Assembly: GCA_959347315.1 (NCBI GenBank)
Contig: OY365819.1
Coordinates: forward strand, 25,945,995-26,009,994
DNA from: Bimastos eiseni
Taxonomy: Eukaryota; Annelida; Clitellata; Crassiclitellata; Lumbricidae
Direction: 5' to 3'
Length of the DNA stretch: 64,000 bases
A program made the translations under genes and the position numbers. Shown piece by piece: positions 42,507-52,574 of this stretch. The notes under the pieces are model-generated. The model was given only the letters and a program-made list of their open reading frames with translations. It made no database searches and was not told the origin of the DNA. The first letter of the stretch is position 1. The number at the start of each line of letters is the position of its first letter.

Positions 42507-43335
42507 AATGCCTTTCATTTCGCATCATTTGTGTGTCCACAGTCCGACAAGTTTTTCTGTAAACATTGTAAAACAGCTATTACCTAAAAACACTGTGCGT
42601 TAGTAAAACACTGTACGTAGGCTTTTAAAAATTCACAAAATTTATATCAATCTACGATATCAATGCTTGCAAAATCCAGATTACTTGGACAGGCTCAGAT
42701 CACAGGTCGTCTGTATATAACAGTCGAATCTTTTTATTTACTGTCAGCATCACTGTTTATACTACGAAAGATTCTGACGCTCGAAGTTACACAGAAGGAC
42801 GATTCTGATTCGCTATTAGTCACACAACTTACCCGAATGATAAAAGTTCTATCATTTAGACCAAGTTCCGAGTCAAACCATCAGAGCATAAAGCAACAAT
42901 GTGCATGTTATGAGTCGCATCTAGTAAGCAAAGGGTCCCATATATATAAGAATAAGAAATAGATGAATGGAAAAGAGAAAAATATTTAATTACAACCGTA
43001 ACAAGAAATAAAGCATACAACCTGATAACGAGACGCTCACATTCACTTGAGTCCTGAAGCCTAATTCTCTATCGGAAGCAGTTCGATTTGGAGTCTAATA
43101 ATTAAATCGGGTTGTCAATGCAGATAATGTCTAGCTAGCACTAGTCTAGAACAAAACGTAAAGACGACCGAATCGTTGCTCCTCGCATATAACCAGACAA
43201 AAGTGAAACTCTGGTTCCACAAATAATGTCCTGGGCGAATACCAAATACCCAATACTGAAGCAACTATTTGTAACCACTAACGACAGTCTATCGCATCGG
43301 AACTGTTGTCATCAGCTCGGATTAACAACGCGCGC

Positions 43336-43367
<32 letters not shown>

Positions 43368-44633
43368 GAGTGAGAGTGAGAGAGAGAGAGCTGGTGGTGG
43401 TAGTTGCAGTTTAACAACACGTTTGGTAACAAAGACCATTAGCGTCGCCCTCCTCCTTTATCCAGGCTTGGGACCGGCACTGCCTGAGTTCTTGTTTCGG
43501 AAAAGTCAGAGCGAGACAGCTAGCGAACGATCCAGTTTAAATAGTCAAATCGTCCATCCCTTTCGCAAGTGTGTCCAATAATTATGTAGCCTATATCTAA
43601 TCCAGTTTATGTACATAGTTCGGCAGATATTGTGTTAGTTTAGTATGAGTTAAGTGGAGGGGTTGAGGTGACATCCTACTTGCGGAACATGACTCTTAGG
43701 AAAATTTTTATATATGGCGAGATTCAGAAAGAAGATTTCTTCGAGGAAAGGATATAGAATCTCAGATGGATAAAAAAATTGCCTCAAAAGTGAAGTACTG
43801 GAGCAAATTACTCAAAATAATTTGAGCAGTGGTTTTATTTTTGGCAAAAAGTGGACTTGCTTTCAGAGGGTCTTCATAAAAAATTCATTACCCAAATTGC
43901 GGTAATGTTTTGGAATTATTCTACTGTCTATTCAGTATGATCCAGTACTAGAAGTACATGTTTCTAAAGTCAAACAATCTCAAGAAACTTGACAACGCCT
44001 TTAGGTCATTTATTTTTCAGCAGATTCTCAAAATGACTTTATCGAAGCAAGCAGCACGAAAGCTGTTCAAGAAATTCATGCAGAAAAAGGTTAAATTACT
44101 TTTAAATTTATCATAGTTGAATATATATAGGCCTATAATATATAATTTATATAGCAAATATTTTTTTTCATATGCCTATTTATGTAGGCATATATTTCTG
44201 ATATCATGCGGTTGTACTCGTACTTTTATTATGGCATTTTTTATTTTCCCATATATCCCAATGACACATGTTGTTTAGGGCCCTTAACTGTTCTGCCCTG
44301 GGGCCCGGAATTCCGCTCGGCAAACACAAAGCAATAAATTCAAAAGGATGAACCGTTTAAGAGTAAATACAAGTTACTCTCAATTGACTATTTTCACAGA
44401 CAGCCGTAATTACAGCAATCAGCGACAACCGCACAATCTCAAATTAGGCTGAATATTTACGAGCTAACCGTTACATCCTTATAGCTACAAACTCATGTAG
44501 AAATGTAGGCCTAGTGATCCTATGATGTATATATGTAATCTATGCATACATCTACACATAGATGCATGGAATAAGAATGTACGCAAATTGTAGTGTATTA
44601 TATGTATGTATGCATGAAAAGTTGGATCATGTA
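42507..44633. other. No recognised gene; GA/ACAG microsatellite at 43330-43395
   Basis: About 2.1 kb. A CGCG(AG)n(ACAG)n tract lies at 43330-43395. The 5' exons of the VWA receptor could lie here on the minus strand, but I could not identify one with a signal peptide or a phase-1 module. Confidence 0.5.
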
Positions 44634-45300
44634 CAGGGTGGGCCATTAAAAAGTTACTCCCTGACGCTTGTTGTTAATATTTCGCCCAATTGTAAACTTA
44701 TATAAATGAAATTTTACTGACACAAAACTAATTAATATTTGCATATAATAGCCAAAATTGACTGACATATTTCAAACAGAACAAAAATTATATCTCTTTT
44801 AACGAGCACCGCCACGTTTTTTTTATGGTGGAAACACATTTGACGCAGCAATTACGATTTAAAAAACGATTTTGTGAATTCTCACCTCTAGTGATTGTTA
44901 TAAGACAAACTTCATAGTGTTTCACAACTCATGCTCCATGTGTCCGCCACCAGTAGCCACACGCTCTTGAGTGTCTTTGATAAGTTTTTGATGACCTTGT
45001 TGTTGAATTCCTGGAGTAAATCTTCTCATATCAACTTTAGTGCGACCTTCAATTCTTTTATCGTTTATGGCTTTGGACGCAGATTCTTGAATTTTCAAAG
45101 CATAGTTCTTCCCATGTGATAATCCAAACGGGTTCAAATTCAGAGAGCAAGTGGATAATTGCATCGGTGCTAAACTGCCCAGGAACACGACGAAAGGCGT
45201 CGATGTTAAGATCAGCTTTGACAATAATTCTTCTGCCAGACGTGCGCATGAAGTTCAACTCTGCCAAAATTAGCCGAGCACTGAGATGATTTCTGAATGG
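44634..45300 (-). mobile_element. Mariner/Tc1-type remnant, right part of transposase
   Basis: TA (44632-44633) followed by CAGGGTGGGCCATTAAAAAG is a typical mariner-group end. On the minus strand a decayed transposase C-terminus is readable: 'SLNLNPFGLSHGKNYALKI' (normally SPDLNP...), then 'LIKDTQERVATGGGHMEHEL', the usual end 'RL..V...GGHIEH'. The third catalytic acidic residue is lost and frames shift upstream near 45100. The other terminus was not found. Confidence 0.6.
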
Positions 45301-45944
45301 GCCCCTACTGCGAAATAGTTATATATCTCCTTGACGAATTTAAGAAAGCCTACGATTTCAAATAGGAAGTTCTGGTCATTTTCCTCTATATGCACATCGG
45401 ATGTTTATAAGTGCAATTTAGTCGTAAGTTAGGCACGTGATTAGGCTTACGTGGAACTCTTTACACACCAATTCGATAATTATGTGAACTTGTTATGCCT
45501 ATAACAACCCGATATATTAAACAGAACATACAGACGCAGCAGCTGTTCAGACCATAATTAGTTCAGCAGCACTTTTAAAGAACTATAAAGGGTGTGCAAA
45601 GACCTACCAATTAGGGTACTAGGCTGTTGAGTCAAATAAGCACCAGGACAGATTTTAATTATATAAATGTAGGTGAATTTTCAGCAAGGCCGATTCGTCT
45701 ATTGAGTAAACTAGACAGCCAAATAGGGCAGCCGCTTTTTAGGGGCAGCAGACTTTACAAAATTAATATAAAATAATTTTTTATTTTTAAATTTGTAAAT
45801 GAAACAACGTTGGCTTACTTTTAAATTCTTATTAATCCTAACAGCGTTATATATAATCATCAAAACATTGAATATTTCTTTGGTGACGGAAAGAGGCAGT
45901 TAGTTCATATATTATTATATTAATACTTATGATATTCTTCTCCA
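45301..45944. other. No recognised gene or element
   Basis: About 640 bp between the mariner remnant and the split LINE. Nothing recognised. Confidence 0.5.
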
Positions 45945-46148
45945 GAGTCTAGACACTTATGGCTTCCTCTCTGTTGGTTCTGCTCATACCCTTATGAGAG
46001 AACCCATATGATTGCTACTGGTGACTCGAGAACTCAGTGGGTTCACGTTAATCTGGGTGTTCCTTAGGGTTCTGTTCTCGGTTTTCTCTTGTTTATCCTT
46101 TACACGGCCGACATCTACTCTCTTTTCCCAATCTGTGGTGCTTCTAAT
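45945..46148 (+). pseudogene. LINE reverse transcriptase, left half (split by the gypsy array)
   Basis: The frame reads 'GDSRTQWVHVNLGVP', a TAG in place of the usual Gln, then 'GSVLGFLLFILYTADIYSLF' and 'PICGASN', where the insertion cuts it. The second half resumes at 63143 in the same frame, so the LINE was already present when the LTR element arrived. Confidence 0.8.
46145..46148. repeat. 4-bp target site duplication, left (TAAT)
   Basis: TAAT precedes the first base of the leftmost LTR and is repeated at 63143-63146. Removing the array and one copy restores the LINE frame. Confidence 0.9.
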
Positions 46149-47172
46149 TGTCAGGCTTACTGCCCCTAGGGGTTGCTGGCTGCTCGGGGACACCTTCCGA
46201 GGTTACCATGGTTAATCCCACTTCCGGTCCTACCGCATAGCCTACGGGCCATTTCCCTTGCAGTCGCCGACTACGTCTCAAACGCGAAGTCAGGGCTTCT
46301 CGTCCATATGCCCCCGTCGGCGCTATCTCAGTTCCTAGTATAGTGAGGGCCCCAGTTTGCACCACAGGACTACCTGGTACCGGGTTTGACATAATGTCCG
46401 TGACCTCGGGGCTGACGGTGGCGATCATCTGCTGAGCAGATGAAGCACCTGGGCTGGTATGGTCCCTACGAGCAGACTGATCTATTTTCGCTTCCATAGG
46501 GCTCCTCACTATGACCCCTTAATTATTTTTAAGTCTAACGAATTTGTATGTTTAATAGTCAAACAATCTTTATTCACGGCAATTAATCCTAAGCTACCCG
46601 CTGCGGCTTACATTTATTAATCACGATTATACAACAAATAAACGAATTTTATAATCTACCAAACATCAAACAACCCTTAAAAAACTGCACTAATTATATA
46701 GTTAGGTAATGACAGATTTTGACCAAATTTCTTAGCTACTTTGTTATCTATTCTTCCTAGCACAGCGCTATAAAAATGTACTCCAGCCGAATGCCGTCAG
46801 TTATAATGCATTCGCGCTATCGCCAGTTCTGGACAAAAGTTAATCACATTTATTTTTGTGCACATTCGAAATTTCCAGACGACACTTGCACCACGCAAGT
46901 CGCAATACTTCTCTTATCAATTTCGCTAAGTTTTCTACACGGAACTAATCGCGAATATGACCTTTTAATGAACTTTTACCGACTCGCTAACTTCCACCCT
47001 TCTAGAACTTCGACCATTTCAACACAACAAAATGGCCGCTCACGCGTCACCTACGCAATAGAAAAATAGGTGGCGCCTCAAGCGACTACATCGAGAGCTT
47101 TAGCTGCGGGCCCCATTAGGCTCAGCAGCGAAAGCTCGAGGGAGACCGTTGCGCAGGGGCATTTGCGCAACA
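46149..47172 (-). repeat. LTR1 (3' LTR of copy A), 1024 bp
   Basis: Begins TG and ends CA on the plus strand with TGT...ACA mini-inverted ends. It borders the TAAT duplication on its left and the polypurine tract at 47173-47186 on its right. The first 116 gag codons are encoded inside it but lead nowhere here. Confidence 0.9.
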
Positions 47173-47186
47173 CTCCCCCCCCACTC
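47173..47186 (-). promoter_or_regulatory. Polypurine tract, copy A
   Basis: GAGTGGGGGGGGAG on the minus strand lies directly before the 3' LTR (TGTTGCGC...). It is the expected primer for plus-strand DNA synthesis. Confidence 0.85.
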
Positions 47187-47684
47187 TATTTGATTTCTCC
47201 AACCGGAGAAATCCGGGTCCCTCTCTGCAAAGTATCTGTAAACTTCTTATTCAGCGCATCCTCATTCCGCATGTCATATGTAGTCTTAAGAACCCTTAAA
47301 ACATTGTAAAACTGTAAAAGCTAAAGTCAAGAATGTTCATCTCTCATAAAATGCTTACATTTCCGCTGAATTCTTATTAAAATTCCAATCCAATAGTAAA
47401 ATCAATCATAAGAAAACACAAATAGCCTGTCTTCTTAACATTAAGTCATCGATCAATATCTCAGAGCCTAAACATCTTAATTTGATCAAGACGCTAGATT
47501 CCGGAAGTTACATACATTCAAAAAGTATACAGCAGACTTTTGCTGTTCAATTAAAACAGGGAAACTCAACATAATTAAGCTACTGTTCATCAAACAAGTT
47601 ATCAATCTATTGCAATTGCACAAACTAGGCCACCACATGGTGTCCTATATTACAACTTCATATTCAGATCCATCACACCATCTA
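47187..47684 (-). other. Gypsy 3' internal non-coding region, copy A
   Basis: About 500 bp of AT-rich internal sequence between the polypurine tract and the 80-bp repeats. No gene is seen; repeated at 55172-55669. Confidence 0.7.
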
Positions 47685-48117
47685 GGTTTAAGGTTGACCT
47701 CCAACCGGATGTCTTTTACCGTCGTACCCAAGACGTTCCCTTCACCGCATCTCACGGTCAGCCAGGTTTAAGGTTGACCCCCAACCGGATGTCTTTTAAC
47801 GTCGTACCCAGGACGGTTCCTTCACCGCATCTCACGGTCCAGCCAGGTTTAAGGTTGACCTCCAATCGGATGTCTTTTACCGTCGTACCCAAGACGTTCC
47901 CTTCACCGCATCTCACGGTCAGCCAGGTTTAAGGTTGACCCCCAACCGGATGTCTTTTAACGTCGTACCCAGGACGGTTCCTTCACCGCATCTCACGGTC
48001 CAGCCAGGTTTAAGGTTGACCTCCAACCGGACGTCTTTTAACGTCGTACCCAGGACGGTTCCCTAGGTTTTTGGCTAACCAGAAACCGGATGTAGTTTAA
48101 CGTCGTGCCCAGGACGT
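47685..48117 (-). repeat. About 80-bp tandem repeat downstream of pol, copy A
   Basis: Five to six units carry 'GGTTTAAGGTTGACCTCCAA', 'CCGGATGTCTTTTA' and 'CGTCGTACCCAAGACG'. Two unit types alternate (CTCCA/TACCG versus CCCCA/TAACG) in an A-B-A-B order, followed by a shorter and a diverged unit. The array ends about ten bases before the pol stop codon side. Confidence 0.9.
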
Positions 48118-48125
48118 TTCTCTTT

Positions 48126-51100
48126 CTACACGTAGTCAAAGAATCTTGCGGGTATTCTGACGGTCCGACGGGGCCTACCATTTCCCCCATTACGCTCGGT
48201 CCCCGACGGTGTTACTTCGGGACTCGGCTCGGGTTCAATATCCAATTCTTCGGACTGGTCGTCCGCCTCCCAATCCTTTGGGGTTTCCCCTTCAAAGACT
48301 TTTAATTTGTCTACATAGACAATTTTGGGGGCCGCCCGTTTGGATCGCTGGATCTTATACAACACCGGACTTAGTTGGGCCATTACCCGATAGGGGCCTT
48401 CGTAGAAACTAGACCATTTCTCCTTAATTCCCACCCTCCGTCGGGGGTAGTAGTACCACACCCAGGACCCTGGCTCAAATTTTGCAGGCCTCACGCGGAG
48501 ATTATATCTCGCAGCCCTTGTGTTCCCTAACCGCTGAGTGGTTTCCCGGACAATTTGGAAAGCAGTTTTAACAGTAATGTCCAAATCATGCACATAATCA
48601 TCAACAGACATTTTAGGTGACACATCATTTTGACAATCGCCCAACACCAAATCAATGGGTAACATGACATCACGACCTAAAAATAGCCTACACGGGGAAA
48701 ACCCGGTGCTTTCGTGCTCGGTCGATCGGTACGCGGACATGACTTGCGGCAGGAGGAGGTCCCAGTTTCTTTGGCTTCGAGATACCACCTTGGCGAGGAG
48801 GGCGTTCAAGGTCCGGTGTAGTCTCTCGACCCGTCCGTTCGTACTCGGCTTATAGGCAGTGGTGCGGATCTTATCAATTCCCAACATCTTGCAGAGCTCC
48901 TGGAAAAGTGCGGCTTCGAAGCAGGGTCCTTGGTCGGTCAGAATTTGTCGAGGGCATCCGAATCGGGCAAATACTTGGTCCACCAAGACTCTCGCCACGG
49001 TAATAGCTTCCTGTGAACGCACCGGAAATGCTTCCGCCCACCTCGTGAAGTAATCGATGACAGTCAGTATGAATCGGTGGCCTTTCGCCGACACCGGGTG
49101 TGGACCCGTCAGATCGACTCCTATTCGGTCCCAGGGCTCTCCCACAGACATGTCCTGAAGATACCCTTGATGCGGTAGCTTTCCACGAAAGTACCTTGAA
49201 CATTCCGGGCAGCGTCGTAAGAATGTTTTCACCTGCTCCCTCCAACCCGGCCAGTAAGCGCGCTTCTGCAAGCTTCGCAATGTCCGCTTCAGTCCCAGAT
49301 GTCCCCCGGTCATTCCTACGTGGGCCAATCGAATAAGATCCATTCGTCGACCCGGTGGCGGGATTACTTGCAAATATTTCCAATTGGTCCCGTCCCCACG
49401 CAGCCATGCTCGCACTAACACTCCGTTGTTTATGTTCAACTGAGGCCATTGTGACACCAGCGATTTGACAGTGTCACTTTGCGAGCAGGTTTCCTCGTAG
49501 CAAGGCGCTTGATCGGATGTCAACTTCTTCTCTATCACCCACCGTAGATCGCCGTCCAGTCTTTGCTCATCTATGAACGCCGACCTACTCCAAGCCTCCG
49601 GGACGTCGGCGATCCGCTCCTCACGACCTGTTTCACGCCGCACAACGTCCACTTGGTGACACGGTCGCCGGAATAGAGCATCGGCATTCGAATGCACTCT
49701 CCCAGCTCTATGCTGTATTTCGAATTGAAATTCCTCCAATGTCGCAAGCCATCTCGCCTGTTGCCCGATGGGTAGAGGAGTCCGCCGCAGCCATTGTAGC
49801 GCTGCATGATCTGTGCGTAGCACAAACGGTCGGCCGAGCAAAAACTGTCTATAGGCCTTCATGTAGAACACCACGGCCAACATCTCCCGCTTGGTCACGT
49901 CGTAGTTCCTTTCCGCCGCAGAGCACAACCGACTTCCATAGCATACGACCTTTTCTACCCCCTCTTGCACCTGAGAGAGGACTCCTCCGATAGACTCTCC
50001 AGAGGCATCGGTATCGAGGACGTATGTGCCATGGTCCACGGGTAGCGCGAGGATCGGTGCTTCGGTAAGGCGTTCTTTCAACGTTAGGAGGGATGACTCG
50101 CATTCCTCATCCCAATTGAACCGAGCACCTTTCTTTGTCAATGCATGAAGCGGCCGGGCAAGCTTAGCGAAGTCAACAACGAATCTTCGATAGTATCCGC
50201 ACAATCCCAGAAAAGCTCGTACATCCCGGAGTCGTTGTGGTGTCGGCCACTCTTTCACAGCTACGACCTTCGTCGGGTCGGTGGCTACTCCCTGCTCGCT
50301 TACCACATGTCCCAAGAACAGTACTTCCTTTCTCAATAAATTGCATTTCGAGGGTTTCAGCTTTAATCCAACGCTACCGAGTCTTTCAAGCACTTGCTGT
50401 AACCTTTGCATGTGCGTTTGGAGATCAGCCGCATATACAATTATGTCATCCAAGTAGACTAAGCAGATCTCAAAATTTAACCCGGTCATTGCCAGGTTCA
50501 TCATACGGCTAAACGATGCCGGCGAATTGCAGAGTCCAAATGGTAACATCTTGAACTGAAAAATCCCACGGCGGGTGACAAATGCAGTCTTGGGTCGGTC
50601 TCGCGGGTGTACCGGCAGCTGGTGGTAGCCCGAACGTAGATCGAACGTACTAAACCATCTGGCCCCTCCAAGCGCATCCAAACTTTCGCTAATGAGAGGA
50701 AGGGGGTGTGCGTCCTTTCGGGTTTTAGCATTCACCGCCCGGTAGTCCACACAAAAACGCGGTGAGCCATCCTTCTTTCTCACCATCACCACGTTGCTGG
50801 ACCACTGGGAGTTCGACGGCTCGATAACCCCCTGTTTCAACATCAGGTCAACTTGCTCATCAATGATCGGCAACAGAGTCATCGGTTGGCGTCTCAACGG
50901 TTGCCGCACTGGTCTCTCATTCCCAGTTTCAATTTCATGCTGAATAAGATCTGTGAATCCCAAATCGTGTTCTCCTAGTGAGAAAGCTTTCCGGTTGTTC
51001 ATGATGACACTCCGCAAGTAATCTCGATCGTCTGCTGAGACGCTTTCGTCTACTTCTGTCCAGAGCGGTGTTAAAACCCTGATGACATCTTCCTTAGTCG

Positions 51101-51176
51101 GGGCTAATAATGTCTCTCTCATCGCTCCGCATTGTCCCGCAATGCTTCTTTTGCTCTGTCCCATTCCGATGTCCAC
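48126..51176 (-). CDS. pol: Gypsy pol, copy A: reverse transcriptase, RNase H, integrase
   Basis: Identical in protein to copy B at 56111-59161, where the domains are described. The frame opens directly after the in-frame TAA of the gag-protease part (51179-51177). All RT, RNase H and integrase catalytic residues are present. Confidence 0.9.
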   Translation of the reverse strand: MDIGMGQSKRSIAGQCGAMRETLLAPTKEDVIRVLTPLWTEVDESVSADDRDYLRSVIMNNRKAFSLGEHDLGFTDLIQHEIETGNERPVRQPLRRQPMTLLPIIDEQVDLMLKQGVIEPSNSQWSSNVVMVRKKDGSPRFCVDYRAVNAKTRKDAHPLPLISESLDALGGARWFSTFDLRSGYHQLPVHPRDRPKTAFVTRRGIFQFKMLPFGLCNSPASFSRMMNLAMTGLNFEICLVYLDDIIVYAADLQTHMQRLQQVLERLGSVGLKLKPSKCNLLRKEVLFLGHVVSEQGVATDPTKVVAVKEWPTPQRLRDVRAFLGLCGYYRRFVVDFAKLARPLHALTKKGARFNWDEECESSLLTLKERLTEAPILALPVDHGTYVLDTDASGESIGGVLSQVQEGVEKVVCYGSRLCSAAERNYDVTKREMLAVVFYMKAYRQFLLGRPFVLRTDHAALQWLRRTPLPIGQQARWLATLEEFQFEIQHRAGRVHSNADALFRRPCHQVDVVRRETGREERIADVPEAWSRSAFIDEQRLDGDLRWVIEKKLTSDQAPCYEETCSQSDTVKSLVSQWPQLNINNGVLVRAWLRGDGTNWKYLQVIPPPGRRMDLIRLAHVGMTGGHLGLKRTLRSLQKRAYWPGWREQVKTFLRRCPECSRYFRGKLPHQGYLQDMSVGEPWDRIGVDLTGPHPVSAKGHRFILTVIDYFTRWAEAFPVRSQEAITVARVLVDQVFARFGCPRQILTDQGPCFEAALFQELCKMLGIDKIRTTAYKPSTNGRVERLHRTLNALLAKVVSRSQRNWDLLLPQVMSAYRSTEHESTGFSPCRLFLGRDVMLPIDLVLGDCQNDVSPKMSVDDYVHDLDITVKTAFQIVRETTQRLGNTRAARYNLRVRPAKFEPGSWVWYYYPRRRVGIKEKWSSFYEGPYRVMAQLSPVLYKIQRSKRAAPKIVYVDKLKVFEGETPKDWEADDQSEELDIEPEPSPEVTPSGTERNGGNGRPRRTVRIPARFFDYV

Positions 51177-52574
51177 TTATTCTGTCAACCACCGTAGCCC
51201 TTTCTGTAGGCGGATTGGCTCTTTCGACATGTTCAGGACTCTAACGGCCAGGTTTGCGGTCCTCTGAGGTAGGAGCGTTCCGGCCACAATGAGACCGGAG
51301 TCCAGGACTTGTGGTATAGTGGCCCATGCGGTATTGCAGGCCTTTAAATCTGGCAAGACGGCGAACGTTTCCACATCCAGCTCCGAGAAAGCAGGGATCT
51401 TTACATTGGCAGCCACTACGATCTTCCGACACTTCCCTGTGGCGGCTTGCCTCTGCAGAGGGATCAGTTGATCTCGTATGCGAACCCACCGCTCAGCAAA
51501 ATTCCACTGGGCTCCTTGCTCCTCCAGCCACTCCAGCCCTAATATGGTTTCGGACAGCTGCTCGGTCACTAGACATCTGACAGTAAAGGAATACTCCTGT
51601 ATTCGGCAGCGCAACTCGGATTCGCCCAAGACTTTGATTTCTGTTCCATTTGCAGCCCTTAGTAGTTGGGCGGAGCCGACAATATCCACTGGCCGCACCA
51701 ACGCTCTAGGGACCAGACTGAGTTCGCTCCCGGTATCCAAGAGAGCCAGCGTCGCTTTGCCGTTAATTTGTATCGGCAGATAGGCATAAGTGCTGCCGTT
51801 AACGTAGCTCACGTTTGCGGGTGTTCCGACCGACACGTTAGTCGGGGCCGTATCCTCATGAGGTTCCTCCCGTTGCGGATTGCACTCCCTGGCGTAATGA
51901 CCGAGGCCTCGGCAGCGGAAGCACCGTATCCTCTCACGTGGGACTCTTGAATTCGATGATCGTCCATTTCGCTGGTTCCGGAAGGGTTCATTATTCCCCA
52001 TGAGGAGCCGCCCGGTCTGGCCGTCTTGCTCTTCCGTCCGACCATGCAGTCCTCGTGCCCGCTGACCAGCGGCGAGCACGCAGCTTTCGAGATAGTCTAT
52101 CTTGCGCGTGTGCGAGTCGAGTTCTTCCCGAAGTACTCGCCGCAACTTATCCATCTCCCGATCCGTTTCCTGCACAGTTTTAATCCGTCCGTATCGTCGT
52201 TCGCTTGATTCCCGCGTCTCCTCTGACGCCCGACGATACCCGTCCAAACGTAATGCCAACTTGAACGCCTGATCCAGTGTCGATGGTTCACGTTCCCGTA
52301 CTTTCAAAGCGAGCGGTTTATCTGACATTGCATCTAGAAACGCCCGTATGGCGAGCACCTCTCCGTGTTCAGAGTCGTACCCCGGGTACGCCAACGACAT
52401 CAGGCGCCGTATGTCCTGCACCAAAGTGGCCAAGTCCTCGTCCTCTTTCTGGCGTCGGGTACTCAGTTGTGTCTGGTAGAGCGACATTTGATCTGTACTT
52501 CCATAGCGCGCTCGAAGACGTTGCACTAGATCAGACCATGACGTCACAGTCTGTGACCCGTAGTCCCATAGTAC
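51177..52574 (-). CDS. gag-pro: Gypsy gag C-terminal part and protease, copy A
   Basis: Same as 59162-60559 in copy B: rest of capsid, CCHC knuckle and DTG protease, bounded by an in-frame TAG upstream and TAA downstream. Confidence 0.85.
   Translation of the reverse strand, partial: VLWDYGSQTVTSWSDLVQRLRARYGSTDQMSLYQTQLSTRRQKEDEDLATLVQDIRRLMSLAYPGYDSEHGEVLAIRAFLDAMSDKPLALKVREREPSTLDQAFKLALRLDGYRRASEETRESSERRYGRIKTVQETDREMDKLRRVLREELDSHTRKIDYLESCVLAAGQRARGLHGRTEEQDGQTGRLLMGNNEPFRNQRNGRSSNSRVPRERIRCFRCRGLGHYARECNPQREEPHEDTAPTNVSVGTPANVSYVNGSTYAYLPIQINGKATLALLDTGSELSLVPRALVRPVDIVGSAQLLRAANGTEIKVLGESELRCRIQEYSFTVRCLVTEQLSETILGLEWLEEQGAQWNFAERWVRIRDQLIPLQRQAATGKCRKIVVAANVKIPAFSELDVETFAVLPDLKACNTAWATIPQVLDSGLIVAGTLLPQRTANLAVRVLNMSKEPIRLQKGLRWLTE

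Noticed and set aside
42832..42945. First exon of the VWA receptor with donor CGG|GTAAGT on the minus strand
   Set aside because: The splice donor is good, but the only start gives eight residues without a signal peptide and the phase is 2, not 1.
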